In this document: piece by piece, positions 1-11,361 of the stretch | Layout: each line of letters opens with the position of its first letter | How positions within the stretch are numbered: the first letter of the stretch is position 1 | Assembly: GCF_052857255.1 (NCBI RefSeq) | Contig: NC_135505.1 | Span: 30,981,116-31,045,115 of the forward strand | Source: Amblyomma americanum | Taxonomy: Eukaryota > Arthropoda > Arachnida > Ixodida > Ixodidae | Direction of reading: 5' to 3' | DNA length: 64,000 nucleotides | Program-made: the position numbers and the translations under genes | The notes under the pieces: generated by a model | Database searches by the model: none | What the model was told of the DNA's origin: nothing | Seen by the model: the letters and a program-made list of their open reading frames with translations, nothing else

Positions 1-1907
1 AATACGGAATAGTGCTCTGCTCGCGCGATATTACGCAGCGTGCATTTTTTTTTGCGATTTACTAAGCAAGTAGTGCATCAAGAGCGCATGCTTGTTTCCA
101 GTACACTTCACAAAAACAAAGAAAGGACTTGATGAAATGTTGGTATGCGCAGATTGGCAGATTTCGTTATGCCCACGGAAAAGCAATCGGCTCCACGTGC
201 GTTACATGACGGCTACGTTCTTTATGAAGTTGAAAATAGTTAATATTTCGGGGTTGTGGTGCTTCATGGAAAGACGCTAGGTGCAGGATGCCATGCCGAA
301 GTGCTTCCTAGTAAGATGGCGGCCAATGTCCGAGCTGTGTTTTTTGTGTGTGGTATTCGCTACAATGCTTAGTTTGATGTCATCATGAAATTAAACCAGT
401 TAGAAGCAAGTGGTAGAAGTGAGCTGGCTCTTATTTCTATCCCGATTTCACAATAGAATGAGAACGATATTTGAAAAAACAAAACATTCCTTACAACTTG
501 AAAATAAGCTTTAGATGCATGAACAACAGGACGAACTTGTTTAATGTTTATTACTTATTGCCACGAAATAGGAGAATATGGCAGTCGCTGGCGTAAAGGA
601 GAACATCAGAGAGGTAAAATTTAGTCCCAGAAGCCGATCCCAGTCCGAGCGCTCCTCACATGATTGAGTCCGCTTCGCCGTCTTCGCAGCTCGGCACGGA
701 GGTGGTGGGGGTGAAACTAGCGGCTAATGTTATGTCATGTTAATGATATGTGCGGAAACTATTTCATCGAAACCTTACATTCTCAAAATTTCTGAATGCG
801 CGGTGTTACCCTTAGTGAAAATGGCTGTGCTAGAAATGCATTTAGAACGTACTCTAAAAATATCATATAAATTTTATATTTTTGTTATTATACTTAAATA
901 CTAAAATGAATGCTGTCGAAGTATGCTAGGAGTAATATTTTAAACATTCTTACAAATATGTCAAAAATACAACTTTCGCTTGCTCAGTATAGTTATTGTA
1001 CATGAAAATTTCGCCTGGAATGTACTTTAAATACCTTACATTACACTAAAAATACATTAAAATATTCAGTTCTGCTTAAAGAAAGGCTACTAGTCGGATT
1101 CACGGGACGAGGCTAGTTAAGGCTGTCAACGGCAGAACTGATGACTGACCCGCCGTTATAATGGTTTGGTTGATTTCATGCCCCTCTTAACGCCTAAACA
1201 TAAGGTGCCCGATACCTGAGAAAACGCAGTGTTGTCATTAATCAAAAGGTCCATGACGTTGCAAGGTCACGTGACGCCACTTCAACGGAAAAGATGTAGA
1301 CATGAAGATGTCGCCGCATCGCAAATGTGACCAGAAAGTGATATCAGCAAACTGTAAGTGTTCTGACCAGCATAATGCTTGTCGTTCCTTATATATAAGT
1401 GGGCCAACCAGAAAAATGGCACAGAACACAGTACGGGCGCTGTTCTTTGTTTAGTGTCTCTGCTGTGTTTTGCGCCGTTTTTGCGCTGCCCTCTTATGAT
1501 TCAAGCATGAACCAGCTTGCAAAAAAGAATATTTATTTATATATACACCCCCGATAGACGACACGTTATCTTTCTCCGGTAGCGCGTTCCTGCAGCAAAG
1601 ACTGTGGGCCCCCATATTGTCTCACAATTTCGGGACTGATCGCGTTGTAATCAAGGGGCGATCTAGAACCGAATTGTTAGTCGTAACTTGAGTCAGGCAT
1701 CGGTCAGGAGTCGAACTATCAACGAACAAATACATAGGCGTCTATGGGAGCCGGTCGTCCTTGCGAATCAGGGTCCTTTCATGTTCGGGTCCTCAGGTGC
1801 CCAAACCGCACTTGCCCGTATAATGATATCACGTTATCCGCGCGCAATGTAATTAAGTGGTGGTTGTCTTCCTGTTATAAGCTGCGATAAACTAAAGGAC
1901 GACTGTT
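1..1907. other. Unassigned AT-rich non-coding DNA
   Basis: No convincing coding sequence is seen; open frames are short and lack recognisable motifs. A GATGGCGGCC motif near 315-324 resembles a YY1-type site but has no adjacent gene. The stretch around 1436-1515 (GC-richer, ending in ATGAACCAGCTTGC) looks like the 3' end of an interspersed repeat, but I cannot name the family. Confidence 0.5.
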
Positions 1908-2390
1908 CCTCGAAACGTGATTTCAAGCACTAGATTGTTCCACGGCAGCTTGAAGTGTGCTGAAAGTATAATAATATGACTGCCCATTTGTTAGAATTGA
2001 AGTATACTTTGAATCAAATAATTTCCAATCTACGAAATAACACTTTTAATACGTTTGCAATATGTGAGTGGGATTCCCCACAACGAAATGGCTACCGAAA
2101 ATTTATTCTGCGGTAGCTTGAAATGAGCTGCAAATATCTTTACAAGGACTGCCCATTTGTAAGAATTCAACTATACTTCGGACGAATTAAATTCATATTT
2201 ACGGACGTACACTATGCACCAACTCGCTCAGTTCTCGGTTCTTCTGCGCTATTAATACATTACCAGCATGCAAATACGAATCCCCGAAACGTGATTTCGA
2301 GCCCTAGATTGTTCTACGGCACGTAGAAGAGTGCTGCAAATATGTTAGAGGGCTTCCCTTTTGTTAAAGTGAAGTGTACTTTGGATGAAT
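1908..2390 (+). repeat. Three diverged copies of a ~110-bp segment
   Basis: Three imperfect copies follow one another, starting near 1911, 2080 and 2285. Each runs from a CGAAACGTGATTTC-like start through TTGTTCYACGGCA and GTGCTG, then CCCATTTGTTA or similar, to AGTATACTTTGGAT or similar. Spacing is about 170 and 204 bp. Divergence is high, so this is an old local duplication or the internal repeat of an unidentified element. No coding potential is seen. Confidence 0.6.
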
Positions 2391-4859
2391 TTCATATCTA
2401 TGAAAGTAAGTTTTTAATAGACTACGAAGATCCTAAAAGAGGATATGTATTTTTCGTGTTCTTGAAAAGTGCTCCAAGCATGATTTAAGTCAGGTATTTT
2501 TGACAGATTCTTAAGAATACATTTCAAATATCAACCATAAATTTTCAGGAACCTATATCCTGCATACTTTTATTGCACTTATGAACAAAATATATTTAAC
2601 ATACAATATAAATGTCCCTTCGCATATTCTAAGGGTGTAAATTTTCGTCAATGGTAATTAATTCCGTTGTCGCGTAACAGCCAAATGAAGGTTCTCTGCC
2701 AAAGGAGGACAGAGTGTGAAATTATTCAATTTAATAAAACAAGCGAGCTCTCACAACAAATGAATAAAAAATCGGAAGTAATGCTGCGGTAGCGGCGTGG
2801 TGGGACGGAATATACTCTTAGTAACCATAATTTGGGCGCTAACCAGGCGCGCAAATGGAAATAGACGTGCAGACGTCGCTAAAATCGCCCGCCACCAATC
2901 TACACAAAAAACGTGCAGTGAAGGCAGGAAGGAGTCTTCTCGCCAATAGTATGACACAGTTTCCAGAAGGGTGACCGGTATCTTCTTAGTTTTCCATTAT
3001 CTCGCTGAAGGCATCAAATTAATATCGGGGTTGGGCTAGCGTCGTGACAGCACTTCCCAACTCAAAAGTTAAAATTCCGCTGTAAGCAAGAGCACTACAG
3101 TCGTCATGTAGAAACCATATTGCTACGGAAAGGCTGAAAATCCGTGGTGAATGCCTTCATATTCGCTTTATGGACTGGAACTGCAGTCCAGAGGCCATCA
3201 AGCGCTTAGCATGTGATTTCTTTCGATGCAGCCATCCAGGCCTTCAACACAAAATGAACATTCCGTCCCCATGGTGATTTTATCAGGGTTTCTTTTGCGA
3301 GCGCTTTATGTGCAATGACTAGTTTCACAGAAGCAGGGCCTTTTTTTTTACTTCCAAGGTTTTTAAACCTCATCTAGGTGTGTCCACCGGGTCCACTTTT
3401 TGTCAGAGAACTATCTTTTATTAGATAACGGTGTGAATGGGAGTTTGAATAAGCGTGGGGGATTACTCTGGATTGTACGTAGCTAGCAGCCGTGTTTGTA
3501 TCAATTCACAGAAGGCATGCTACAGACAATCGCGCACACTTACCCGTCGCATGCACTGACTGTGCGCAACAATGCGACCATCTCCGTTATTAACAACTCC
3601 CCTGAAAGAAGAGAGACAGATGAAGTTGGCAACAACTTTAGTAAAATTCCTCAATGCAACGCATTAGCAAAAGTTTTATGTTACATCACAAAGTAATTTT
3701 TCTGTTCGCTTGAACGCAGAAACCTTGAATATGCCACATCTAAGACATGCGAAAGAGTTCGGGCCCTTGCGTTATCGTGTAGCCCGTATGAGAGCGACAG
3801 CTTGGTCTACGTCCATGCCATTGCAGGTGCTAAAAACTTACACAGGTGCCCGTGAGGAACGCGCGGCGGACGTGGGAAAGTGTGCTGCGTTACGCTGAGT
3901 CGCGGAAGTCATGCAATGTACTTTCTCTAGGCTATAGTTTATAAAGCGAACAATGGCAGCTCGCTTTCCGGGTAAGATACGCCAGCAATTGCATGGTGCA
4001 CTCGCAGTAGGCGAGGAAGTGTTCCTTCACGGCCATGGTTAGCTCGGTCCATAGCTTCAATCAGCGGGCCACCCTGCAAGCAAGGAGGTAGCTGCGCCGT
4101 TTGTTATGCAATCGTCATGACTCTAAACATGACATCTTTCTTCTTTCTACCGGGAATCTTTTCACGTCTGTCCGATCACTGGTAGACATGAAGAAACATT
4201 TTGAACTGAGAAACGCTTTTGGGCCTCTTGGCTTGTGCTTTCACATTTGGCTGCAGAGCAAAAACTCTAAATGGCGACTAAACTATTTTTAATTCCTTTA
4301 ATCAGCGCCAGCTGTTCACGTAGTTATTTTGAAAATGTGACACTGATTTTCAATTCTCCTGCCACGCATGAGTGTTCGAAGGTTCTTTTTCGGGTTTTGG
4401 AGGTATACAACGAGCAGTTTATTTAGCGAGAAATGGGGTGATATAGACTTCAGCATCTTGTCGTGCAGCGCATTTGGCGAGAGCTTCCTTAAAGCGTTCG
4501 CAACCTGTTCGACCAACATCAGGTTGTGGCTCTGGCCTTCCGCTTACGTGCAGTGTTCAGAGGACGAAACTTCACATGGGCTACATCCATGGCCATACTG
4601 CAATGAAACTTAGGTGCCACGTCGCCGCTGGCGGCTTTGCCACAACTGCTGCGGCTGATATAGTGTGCCGGCGCACAGAATGCGGCGCAATGCACTCATT
4701 TGAGGTTGCTGCCCTCACCCGCCCAGCCGGATGAGGACAAAGTTCTATGCGCAGAGTGTGATCGCGTGATCACGGATGGTGTCTGTTGACGCCGGTGACT
4801 ACTACTGCCATGCGCTGACTTCTGAACATTGGCTTTTACAGCGAGAGCTGTAACAGCCC
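2391..4859. other. Unassigned non-coding DNA
   Basis: No protein motif or repeat family was recognised. Short open frames on both strands, the longest about 85 codons at 4474-4734, lack domain signatures and overlap each other in conflicting frames. Confidence 0.45.
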
Positions 4860-4982
4860 CGATGGCATCACTTTACAAGATACAATTTTGAATACATCTC
4901 TCTCGCCAAGTTGTTGCCACAGCTTTTAATCCCGGCTCCTCCTTTCTAAGAAAGGCAATAAACTTCAACTTCAACTTCAATT
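4860..4982 (+). mobile_element. Retroelement 3' end with (AACTTC)n tail
   Basis: GCAATAAACTTCAACTTC and a further repeat of the hexamer form a polyadenylation-signal-like AATAAA followed by a short tandem repeat. This is the usual form of the 3' end of an arthropod LINE or SINE inserted on the plus strand. The body upstream is too diverged to classify. A parallel tail, AATAAACATGAACTTGAAC, occurs at 11338-11361. Confidence 0.45.
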
Positions 4983-6367
4983 TCTAGTGCCTGGCACCAT
5001 ATGGACGCACAGCATTGACAGAAATTGTTATAATTTTTCGCCGCTTGTTGAATGCGTCAGAGGACAAAATTAGAATAAATTTGGCAGAACGCCGCCCTTT
5101 TAGCATGAATTCTTATGATAATTTCTAAAAATGATACGGAACTGGCTAGGGCACTTGACGTCTCAATCCAAGATTTATTCCGGTCTGAAAAAGTTTTGCC
5201 CTAGGGGAGTACGGAAACAGCGCAATTAAGATGAAATTCTGTACAGATGAAAAAGTTCATACTTACTGAACAATGCCGAGAAATATCAGCGAAAGAAGCA
5301 GAACAAGCGATGAAGTTATCATCTTGCAGCATACCAGGCCTGGTACATCAAAGCTAGCCGCAGACTATAATATATAGCAGCTTTCTAAGGGGATTTGGAC
5401 ATAACGCAAATTAAAAATATGGGAATGAATTTTTTGCCTGAGGAAGATTAATTGCAGAGAAATTCAAAACGAAAACACTTTGTCGCTGAGAAATGCTAAA
5501 ATCTGCTCATTACTTCATGTAAAAAAAAGAGAAACTTTAGTGGGTATCATTAATTTCCTTAGCTGCAGCGAGTGTAATAAGAGCTTTAGCCACTGCCTAA
5601 CTTTTAAGCTGCTGACATGTCCAATAAGAGCTAAATTTCGCTGAGCCATGATAAGCAGAAGCGTGCGTTCGTATTTGTGTCATACTTGCTGGAATAAGCT
5701 TGACGTCATACTTGGGCAATGGACTGGGTGGGTTTCAATGCGAAGTCAGAGAAAAATAAGAACTCGAGATACAGATCATACCGCTCGCAAACACCTTACG
5801 GTCGCGAAATTTTTGAACGCGATTGTGTTAAAAGTTCCGTTCAGCGGAGAAAAACCTGTCATTATGGGCGTTGTCATGTCGAGAAAATCTGGATTGGTCT
5901 AGAGGCTGGTGACGTCGCAGCCACATGACCTCGCGCGGGTAATTGAAACACCCCACAATGATCACACAGTACAACAGCTAAGACGTCAGCAGACAATGTG
6001 CAATTTGTCTACACTGTCACAGCATCGCTCCCCTATTACTGAAAAAGGTTCCTCTGAAAAATGAAAAGCTATTGCGCTAAGAAAAATGGTCGAGTCGGGA
6101 TCCTAACCGCAAACGCACGGGCGCTGACGAAGTTTTTTCGACGTTGTTAAAGGGAGGCCTTGTGCATCATTTGCTAAACAAAAACTAACAAAAATAAATG
6201 AAAATAAAGTAAAGAAAGTAAAAAAATCAAAATAATAAAAACAAAGTTTGATCGATAACAGAAGAAAATAAGCAGATAAAACGAATACATGAAGAGAAAA
6301 AGGGTTGTCAAATAAAGTATATTGCCCGGGTCTGCTAGACGTGCAAAGAGGATGTAAGGCCAATGAA
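4983..6367. other. Unassigned non-coding DNA
   Basis: No coding signal is recognised. The segment 6170-6310 is an A-rich low-complexity run that opens long Phe/Leu-rich frames on the minus strand. Those frames are composition artefacts rather than membrane proteins. Confidence 0.45.
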
Positions 6368-6425
6368 GCGACCCCTTTAACGCTATCGGGTCGTATACTG
6401 TTAAAGGAGAGCTTAAGTGTCCTTC
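6368..6425 (-). repeat. Terminus of foldback family G
   Basis: The reverse complement begins GAAGGACACTTAAGCTCTCC, passes a short A/T stretch and reaches CGATAGCGTTAAAGG. This corresponds to the outer end of the foldback element at 48487-49172, which starts GGACGCTTAAGTTTCG and then GCGACAGCG. Only the terminal part is recognisable here. Confidence 0.5.
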
Positions 6426-6644
6426 GACTTTTTGAAGCCTAAGTATAAAGTTAGGCGTTGTGTTTATCGGTTGATAATTTTGAAGATTAGACGGAAGGTT
6501 TTCGATGTTCATTTCAGAAGGATTTTTAGATTTTTTTCACCGAATAATATTTTCGACAGATTCAGTGTTTATAAGGAAATGAAGGCGGTAAAGCGATTTA
6601 TAAATATTTACTAGAAGTTATCTGTAACTGGTTCATTGCCACCA

Positions 6645-6845
6645 TATACCTCCATAAAGACAGCGATAAAATTCCAATATTGAAGGGTGTAAGGCAAGAG
6701 AACAGGAACTCTCCGGAGTTGTTCAGCGCGTCTTACAGGAGGCATTCTGAGACATGAATTAATGGAAACAGTTGGGAATAAAACTTAACTGAGAATACCT
6801 CAGTAACCAGCGGATCGCTGATGATATAGACTTGCTAATCACTCA
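6645..6845 (+). pseudogene. RTE-type LINE reverse transcriptase remnant
   Basis: This is a strongly decayed nucleotide copy of the same RT segment that is better preserved at 49365-49560. Shared stretches include CCATAAAGNCAGC, AAAATTCCAATA, AAGGGYGTNAGGCAAG, GGAACAGTTGGGAATA and GCTGATGAYATNG, followed by CTTGCT. At the protein level it would cover the region from KIPIRKGVRQG to the catalytic FADDI box, but indels and stops break the frame. The flanking ORF2 sequence is missing, so it is a short 5'- and 3'-truncated fossil. Confidence 0.75.
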
Positions 6846-6879
6846 TGTGATGGATTTCAAAATATGATGAAGGAGGATA

Positions 6880-7200
6880 TTCTTGCAGGATAGTTGGCAC
6901 ATATTTGGACGAATTTCTAGCGCAGAAAGATTAGGACAAATCTCTCTGTTTTCCTTTCGTTCTGCTCTGTTTCCTTTGTCCTCGAATTCACCCAGTTTTA
7001 TGACTAGGGCGGACGGGATAACCAAGGCGATATCATAAGACTCTATGGGAATGTATTTTTATAGTTAAGAACAGCTAGTCTACAAAAGCATTGTTCTTTG
7101 AATAAAAGTTGCGGTTATTAGTAGCCCCGTGTCCTGTCCGCTTCGTTTCCTTTGCCCTCGTCTTGCTGCGCTAGAAATGCGGCAAAATATGATCAATGAC
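6880..7200. repeat. Inverted pair of a dispersed repeat end
   Basis: The minus strand of 6880-6975 and the plus strand of 7118-7200 share CTTTGTCCTCG-like, GCGCTAGAAATKCG and AAATATG-like segments in the same order. They form an inverted pair with a ~140-bp spacer. The sequence resembles the 3' region of tick PLE-type repeats (compare 13690-13740), but the class is uncertain. Confidence 0.4.
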
Positions 7201-7423
7201 TTAGACACGCAAATCAGAACGGCTGATCTAGATTTATTATGCAGAAAACTAATGTTTTACAGTCTGGGAAGGAAAGACCAGTTAACGATCCGAAGCGACG
7301 CTCTGCAATGGGTAAGGAAGTCACGGCGGGTAGCGACCGCAGACCTGCACCACGAGAGCTAAATAAGTGGCAGAATAAGAAATGGCTGCAGCGTATTTGG
7401 CTGATACTCTGAGATAATGAATG

Positions 7424-7585
7424 ATATCATCATCATCGTCTTCAGCCTAACTGCGCACAAAGGAGGCAAATGGCATATCCCACATCTTTCCAATTAACCC
7501 TATCCAGTGCCATCTGCGGCCTCTCTATTCCCACAAATTTCTTATTCTTATCTGTCCATTTCACGACCTACCGTCCCCTGCTATA
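7424..7585 (-). pseudogene. RTE-type LINE ORF2 C-terminus and tail (distal part)
   Basis: The minus strand encodes the end of an RTE-like ORF2: a basic stretch, then KFVGIERPQMALDRVNWKDV and YAICLLCAQLG before a stop. It is followed by a short (ATG/ATC)n tail at 7424-7440. This is the usual ORF2 end and 3' tail of tick RTE elements as I know them. It continues the fragment at 8390-8670; the sequence between is inserted foldback and PLE DNA. Confidence 0.75.
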
Positions 7586-8082
7586 TACCGGATGTTTCAG
7601 CGAACGCATTAAAAATTTTGAAAAACCGGCTTTTTGATGTAAAAATTTAGATTTTTTGGCCTAGTATTACCTGAGTAGTGGACATCCAAAAACCCGGAAA
7701 CCGTCTAAAGTAGTAAGCTGGTTAGGTAATTTTTAATAACCAACCAGTTAACTACTAGGGCTAAGCGCCTAGTTGCAATTAGAGATTTGTAGCCGGTCGT
7801 TAGTAACAGCCATATAAGTTACTAACGCCTTAATAGAGCCATATAGGAACTTCGAAAACGCGATTACCTTTGCCGCTGTGGCTAGAAGAAATCTGGCTGC
7901 ACCCTGCGGAAATACACGCTCTTTCGAAAGCATGCAGGCAAAGCAACTCCTCCAGTGCACGTACCTAGTCGAAAAAGCCAAGTTTTGTGGAGCCCTATCG
8001 CCAAGGGTAACCGCGTTTTGGAAATTTTTAAAAACTGATATGGCTATTACTACCGACCGGCTACCAATCTCCAAATGCAACA
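7586..8082. repeat. Foldback element F, copy 1
   Basis: An imperfect long palindrome. GTTGCAATTAGAGATTTGTA, then GCCGGTCGTTAGTAA near 7773-7805, is mirrored by TACTACCGACCGGCTACCAA, then TCTCCAAATGCAAC at 8047-8082. The arms meet around 7920-7935. The left end, CCGGATGTTTCAGCGAACGC, is like those at 10282 and 39386. No transposase is encoded, so it is a non-autonomous foldback or MITE-like element. It interrupts an RTE LINE and abuts a PLE end on its right. Confidence 0.75.
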
Positions 8083-8390
8083 CTGACTCAGGGAAGTGTT
8101 CCCCTCGTTTCATTCATGCAACCATTTTAGGCCACCGATAAACAAGAAAAGCACGTGAAATTCTTGAGGCCTATCTTATAGATAAACATGGTGATGCTTG
8201 CGTCAGTTCCCCGTCGATTAGGTTAACAATGAAAGAGACTGACTTTTTGAGTGATTAAACCTAGGTTGTCTGTTTTGGCTTGGTGTATGCGTGACAGTTA
8301 CTCTACGGAATGTGCACAATAAAGAAGTCAGTTGTTAGTCCAGTCTCGTCCTTTGCAGCTTCTCCTCTTATCCCTCGTTTTCTCCGGCTG
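8083..8390 (+). pseudogene. Penelope-like element, C-terminus of GIY-YIG domain and 3' region
   Basis: The plus strand encodes GKCSPRFIHA, then REILEAYLIDKHGDACVSSP, then SIRLTMKETDFL, with one in-frame stop. This matches the C-terminal region of PLE endonucleases: an acidic helix followed by a GxxCxSxxSIxL motif and a final ExxFL. It is followed by AATAAAGAAGTCAGTTGTTA and a tail running to about 8385. The rest of the element (RT and most of the endonuclease) is absent. The left edge abuts the foldback element at 7586-8082. Confidence 0.65.
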
Positions 8391-8670
8391 GTAAAAATTA
8401 ATCTTCCACATGTCATACCAACTGGCCAACCATTCAGCCTTGCTTTGCTTCGCCCAAGCACATTTCTTTGTCTTGATTTCGACTAGGATGTAATTAACAG
8501 ACTTGTTCCCTCACCCACTCTGCCCGCTTCCGGTCTCTTAAAGTTACAGCTATCATTTTTCTTTCCATGCATCACTGCGTTGCCCTTAACTTAAGCTGAA
8601 CCATTTTCGCAAGCCTCCACATTTCTTCCCCACATGGTGTAGGCGTGCCAATACAATACACATATAGCCG
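8390..8670 (-). pseudogene. RTE-type LINE ORF2, region before the C-terminus
   Basis: The minus strand reads as the ORF2 C-terminal third of an RTE LINE: a stretch like TLWGRNVEACENGSA, a basic segment around GKKNDSCNFKRPEAGRVGEG and a downstream DKEMCLGEA. Several stop codons and shifts are present. It is continuous in order and orientation with 7424-7585. The two pieces are therefore one element split by the insertions at 7586-8390. Confidence 0.65.
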
Positions 8671-8876
8671 CTATAAGTCAGCCAACTAGGGAGGGCCGGG
8701 AGGCGGCCCTGTCCAGCTCGGACCTGGAGGCCCTGGTCTAGAGAGCACGGATAGCAGCGGCGGCCAATAGCGCCCCGGAATAGGGGCTGCCACCCAGTGC
8801 AACTACCATCCCCACCTCCCATTCCCAATTTAGTACAGTGCAGCAATAAATGTTTTCACCTCTTCCTCTAAATAGT
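8671..8876 (+). mobile_element. I-type LINE 3' end (C-terminal codons and 3' UTR)
   Basis: The plus strand gives a short C-terminal peptide: a run like SDLEALV, a stop, then RARIAAAANSAPE, a stop and GLPP. It parallels the end of the I-type LINE at 48300-48420 (LEAALLGCQE, then NGVPERGTPPS). It ends with GCAATAAATGTTTTCACCTC and a pyrimidine tail, which is the expected 3' end of that LINE group. Confidence 0.5.
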
Positions 8877-10281
8877 TGCAACACAGGTGTGAAAACTGTA
8901 GAGAGGTATAAAGTATTTTCTCTGCACACTGAGCAGTCCACGCGTTCTTAACACAGTTTTACTCTCAGTAGCACTGGGAGGATGCACGGCTGGTGAACAA
9001 GGTTGTCCTGAAAGAGTGTAGTGCCTCTAGAGAATATAAATGAATGAAAGGTGTGTGCCTCCTCAAAGATAAGCTCTATTTTACTGAAATTGCTTGCTAT
9101 GTAGAAATCCTAAGACAAATCCATATTCCACGTAATGTAATGAGAACTCGGGCTAATGTTTAAAATCAATTCTATTATAAGCGCAAAAAACATGACGCTT
9201 ACTGAGCTGTGGCAACTAATATCAGCGTAAAAAGCAGAAAGAACTGCGCTGTTACCATTGTCTTGAAGCAGATTGGTGCCGCAATATTAAAATCTAGCTT
9301 AAGAAGGCGAATTGCACCACCTACGATGCGATATTTATGTATAATGCAACAGCTATTCAGAAGTTGGATTCACCATCTGCCGCGCCTTCCTACTTGCAGT
9401 CAGAAAAACAAATACGTATCGAATTTGACGGCGTTGATGTGCAGGTTCTCAAGTGGAACTGGGATGATGTATGGAAATCTTAAATTGGCATGTGAGCAGA
9501 AGCGACAAAAATACAGCATAGCAGTGAGCCTAATTATCGAATGGAGCATTATGTGAATTTAAATTTTGAACTTCCAGAGCTGCGTTCCGTATTTAAGTAG
9601 ACCTTATTCATTGTTACAAATGAGTATATGCACGCGTGTACCGTTCGTGTTGACGCGACGTCGACATCTTATTAGAGAAAAGATGGGACTGAAGTACATT
9701 GTTTCTGGATGATCAGAATAAAAAACCTTTTCTTTTTTGACGAAAGAAAACTCTCAACATTCCAATTGCCACTTAAAAATGGAGGGGAACTAATTTTATA
9801 ATATTCTCGCGACACCCCCACTGGCAATAGAAAAGTAATTAAGAACATAGCTAAAATGTTGTTTTCACCATTATAAATGATGTATGCAACTACAATGTGC
9901 AAGGGAACAAATTTTCAACATTTAATTCCTGATTACTGTATAATTATTTGTCACAAGTGGACCAATTAATGTTTCCTTAATTTCCTCTTCGCGCCTGATA
10001 CCCAAATGCCATTTTCAACTTTCGCAAAGAAATAACAAAGAAAGTTGTCTTTTTATGCGATGACGCTGCTCCCATCCATGATAGCAGACCAATACATTCG
10101 TATAATGCCGAAACAGCGAATCGCGAGCTGTCTGCAAAGCAATCCCGAAAAAATTATTTTCAGATAGAACCGAGCACAATGAAAATATGCAGGAACTACA
10201 ACAGCCAGGTTTATATAGTATTAGCCAAAAAGCTTGGTTATAAACTTGTTACAAAAGAAATGAATATAGTGCGTAACAACA
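8877..10281. other. Unassigned AT-rich non-coding DNA
   Basis: I see nothing recognisable. The longest open frame, about 115 codons at 9209-9556 on the plus strand, has no domain signature and a shadow-like composition. Confidence 0.45.
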
Positions 10282-10940
10282 TATCCGGTGTCAGCGAACA
10301 CCTTGAAAAATTTTTTAAATATAGGCTGTTTGGGGTAAAAATATGGCTATTGCGGCATAGTATTACCAACGTTGGCTGACACCAGAAACCCGGGTAATCG
10401 TCTTAGTAGTAAGCTGGTTAACTAATGTCTATAATTTACTTCTATTATAATTAGGCCCCTAGTTGCAATTTGAGACTTGTGGCCGGTCGTTAGTAATAGC
10501 CATATCAGTTTTTAGAATTTCGAAAACACGATTACCCTTAGCGCAGTGGCTCGATAAAATTTCGCTTTTTCGACTAGTTACGCTCACTGGAGGGGTTGCT
10601 TTGCCTACATGATTTTGAAATCGCATGTATTTTCGCACCATGCAGCCAAATTTTGTCAAGCCAAAGCGGCAATGGTAAACGCGCTCTCGAAGTTCTAAAA
10701 GCGGATATGGCTATTGCTAACGACTGGCTACAAATCTATAATTTCAGCCAGTTGCTTATCTCTGATAGTTAAAAAGTTAGTTATCAGAAATTAGTTAACC
10801 AGCTTGCTACTTTACACAGTTCAACGGCTTTCCGGTGTCCGCCAGCACTTGTAATACAATGCCGCAAAAGCCATATATTTACCCAAAAAGTATATGAAAA
10901 AAAATGTTGAGTCTTTCCTGTAACACCTGGCTCCCTGTAA
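10282..10940. repeat. Foldback element F, copy 2 (most complete)
   Basis: A ~650-bp imperfect palindrome. The left arm contains GGTAAAAATATGGCTATTGC, then GGCATAGTATTACCAACG, TAGTAAGCTGGTTAACTAAT and GGCCGGTCGTTAGTAATAGC. The reverse complement of the right arm (10680-10930) repeats the same blocks in order. The centre lies near 10600. The sequence matches copy 1 (7586-8082) closely and copy 3 (39386-39975) distantly. It has no coding capacity; apparent ORFs sharing TDMAITNDR arise from the repeat itself. Confidence 0.8.
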
Positions 10941-10949
10941 CTACGGCAA

Positions 10950-11361
10950 ACAGAGAATTCGATTTGCATCAGTTAACCACTGGAATAGTCTACCCCTCAC
11001 CGCAAGAATTCTCATCGTCGCTTACTTCATTCGAACGATTGTTAAGCTCTCTCGTTTGTTTCTAGATAACATATTTTCAGCAAACGAAAAATGTTAGGTG
11101 TGCATTCTGTCTGGGTTATTAGTTCCATATTTTTAATTGTATTATTTCTTGTTGTATTGATGTTTTGTATTTATTATTGCGATTATTGTTTGTTCTTTCG
11201 CTGTAATTGCTGTCTATTCTTTGCAAAGCTAACTTTTACAAATTAATACAGCTTTCTCACAAGAGGTCCTACTAGAGCTCTCCGCTCCGGGGCCTCCTCC
11301 AGTAATATATACTCTAATGCATTGTATTCTTATTGACAATAAACATGAACTTGAACTTGAA
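10950..11361 (+). mobile_element. CR1/Jockey-type LINE 3' end
   Basis: The segment 10968-11060 encodes SVNHWNSLPLTARIL and then further codons. WNSLP is the hallmark near the C-terminus of CR1/Jockey-type ORF2. A T-rich 3' UTR follows, with GGCCTCCTCCAGTAATATAT and AATAAACATGAACTTGAACT at the end, where a short TTGAAC repeat forms the tail. The RT region is not present upstream because the foldback element F copy 2 lies there. Confidence 0.6.

Noticed and set aside
6103..6512. Phe/Leu-rich membrane protein frames on the minus strand
   Set aside because: They come from an A-rich low-complexity stretch; composition explains the hydrophobicity.
7769..10659. Conserved short peptide TDMAITNDR seen in three open frames
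   Set aside because: The frames lie in arms of the foldback element F and appear on both strands because the element is palindromic.
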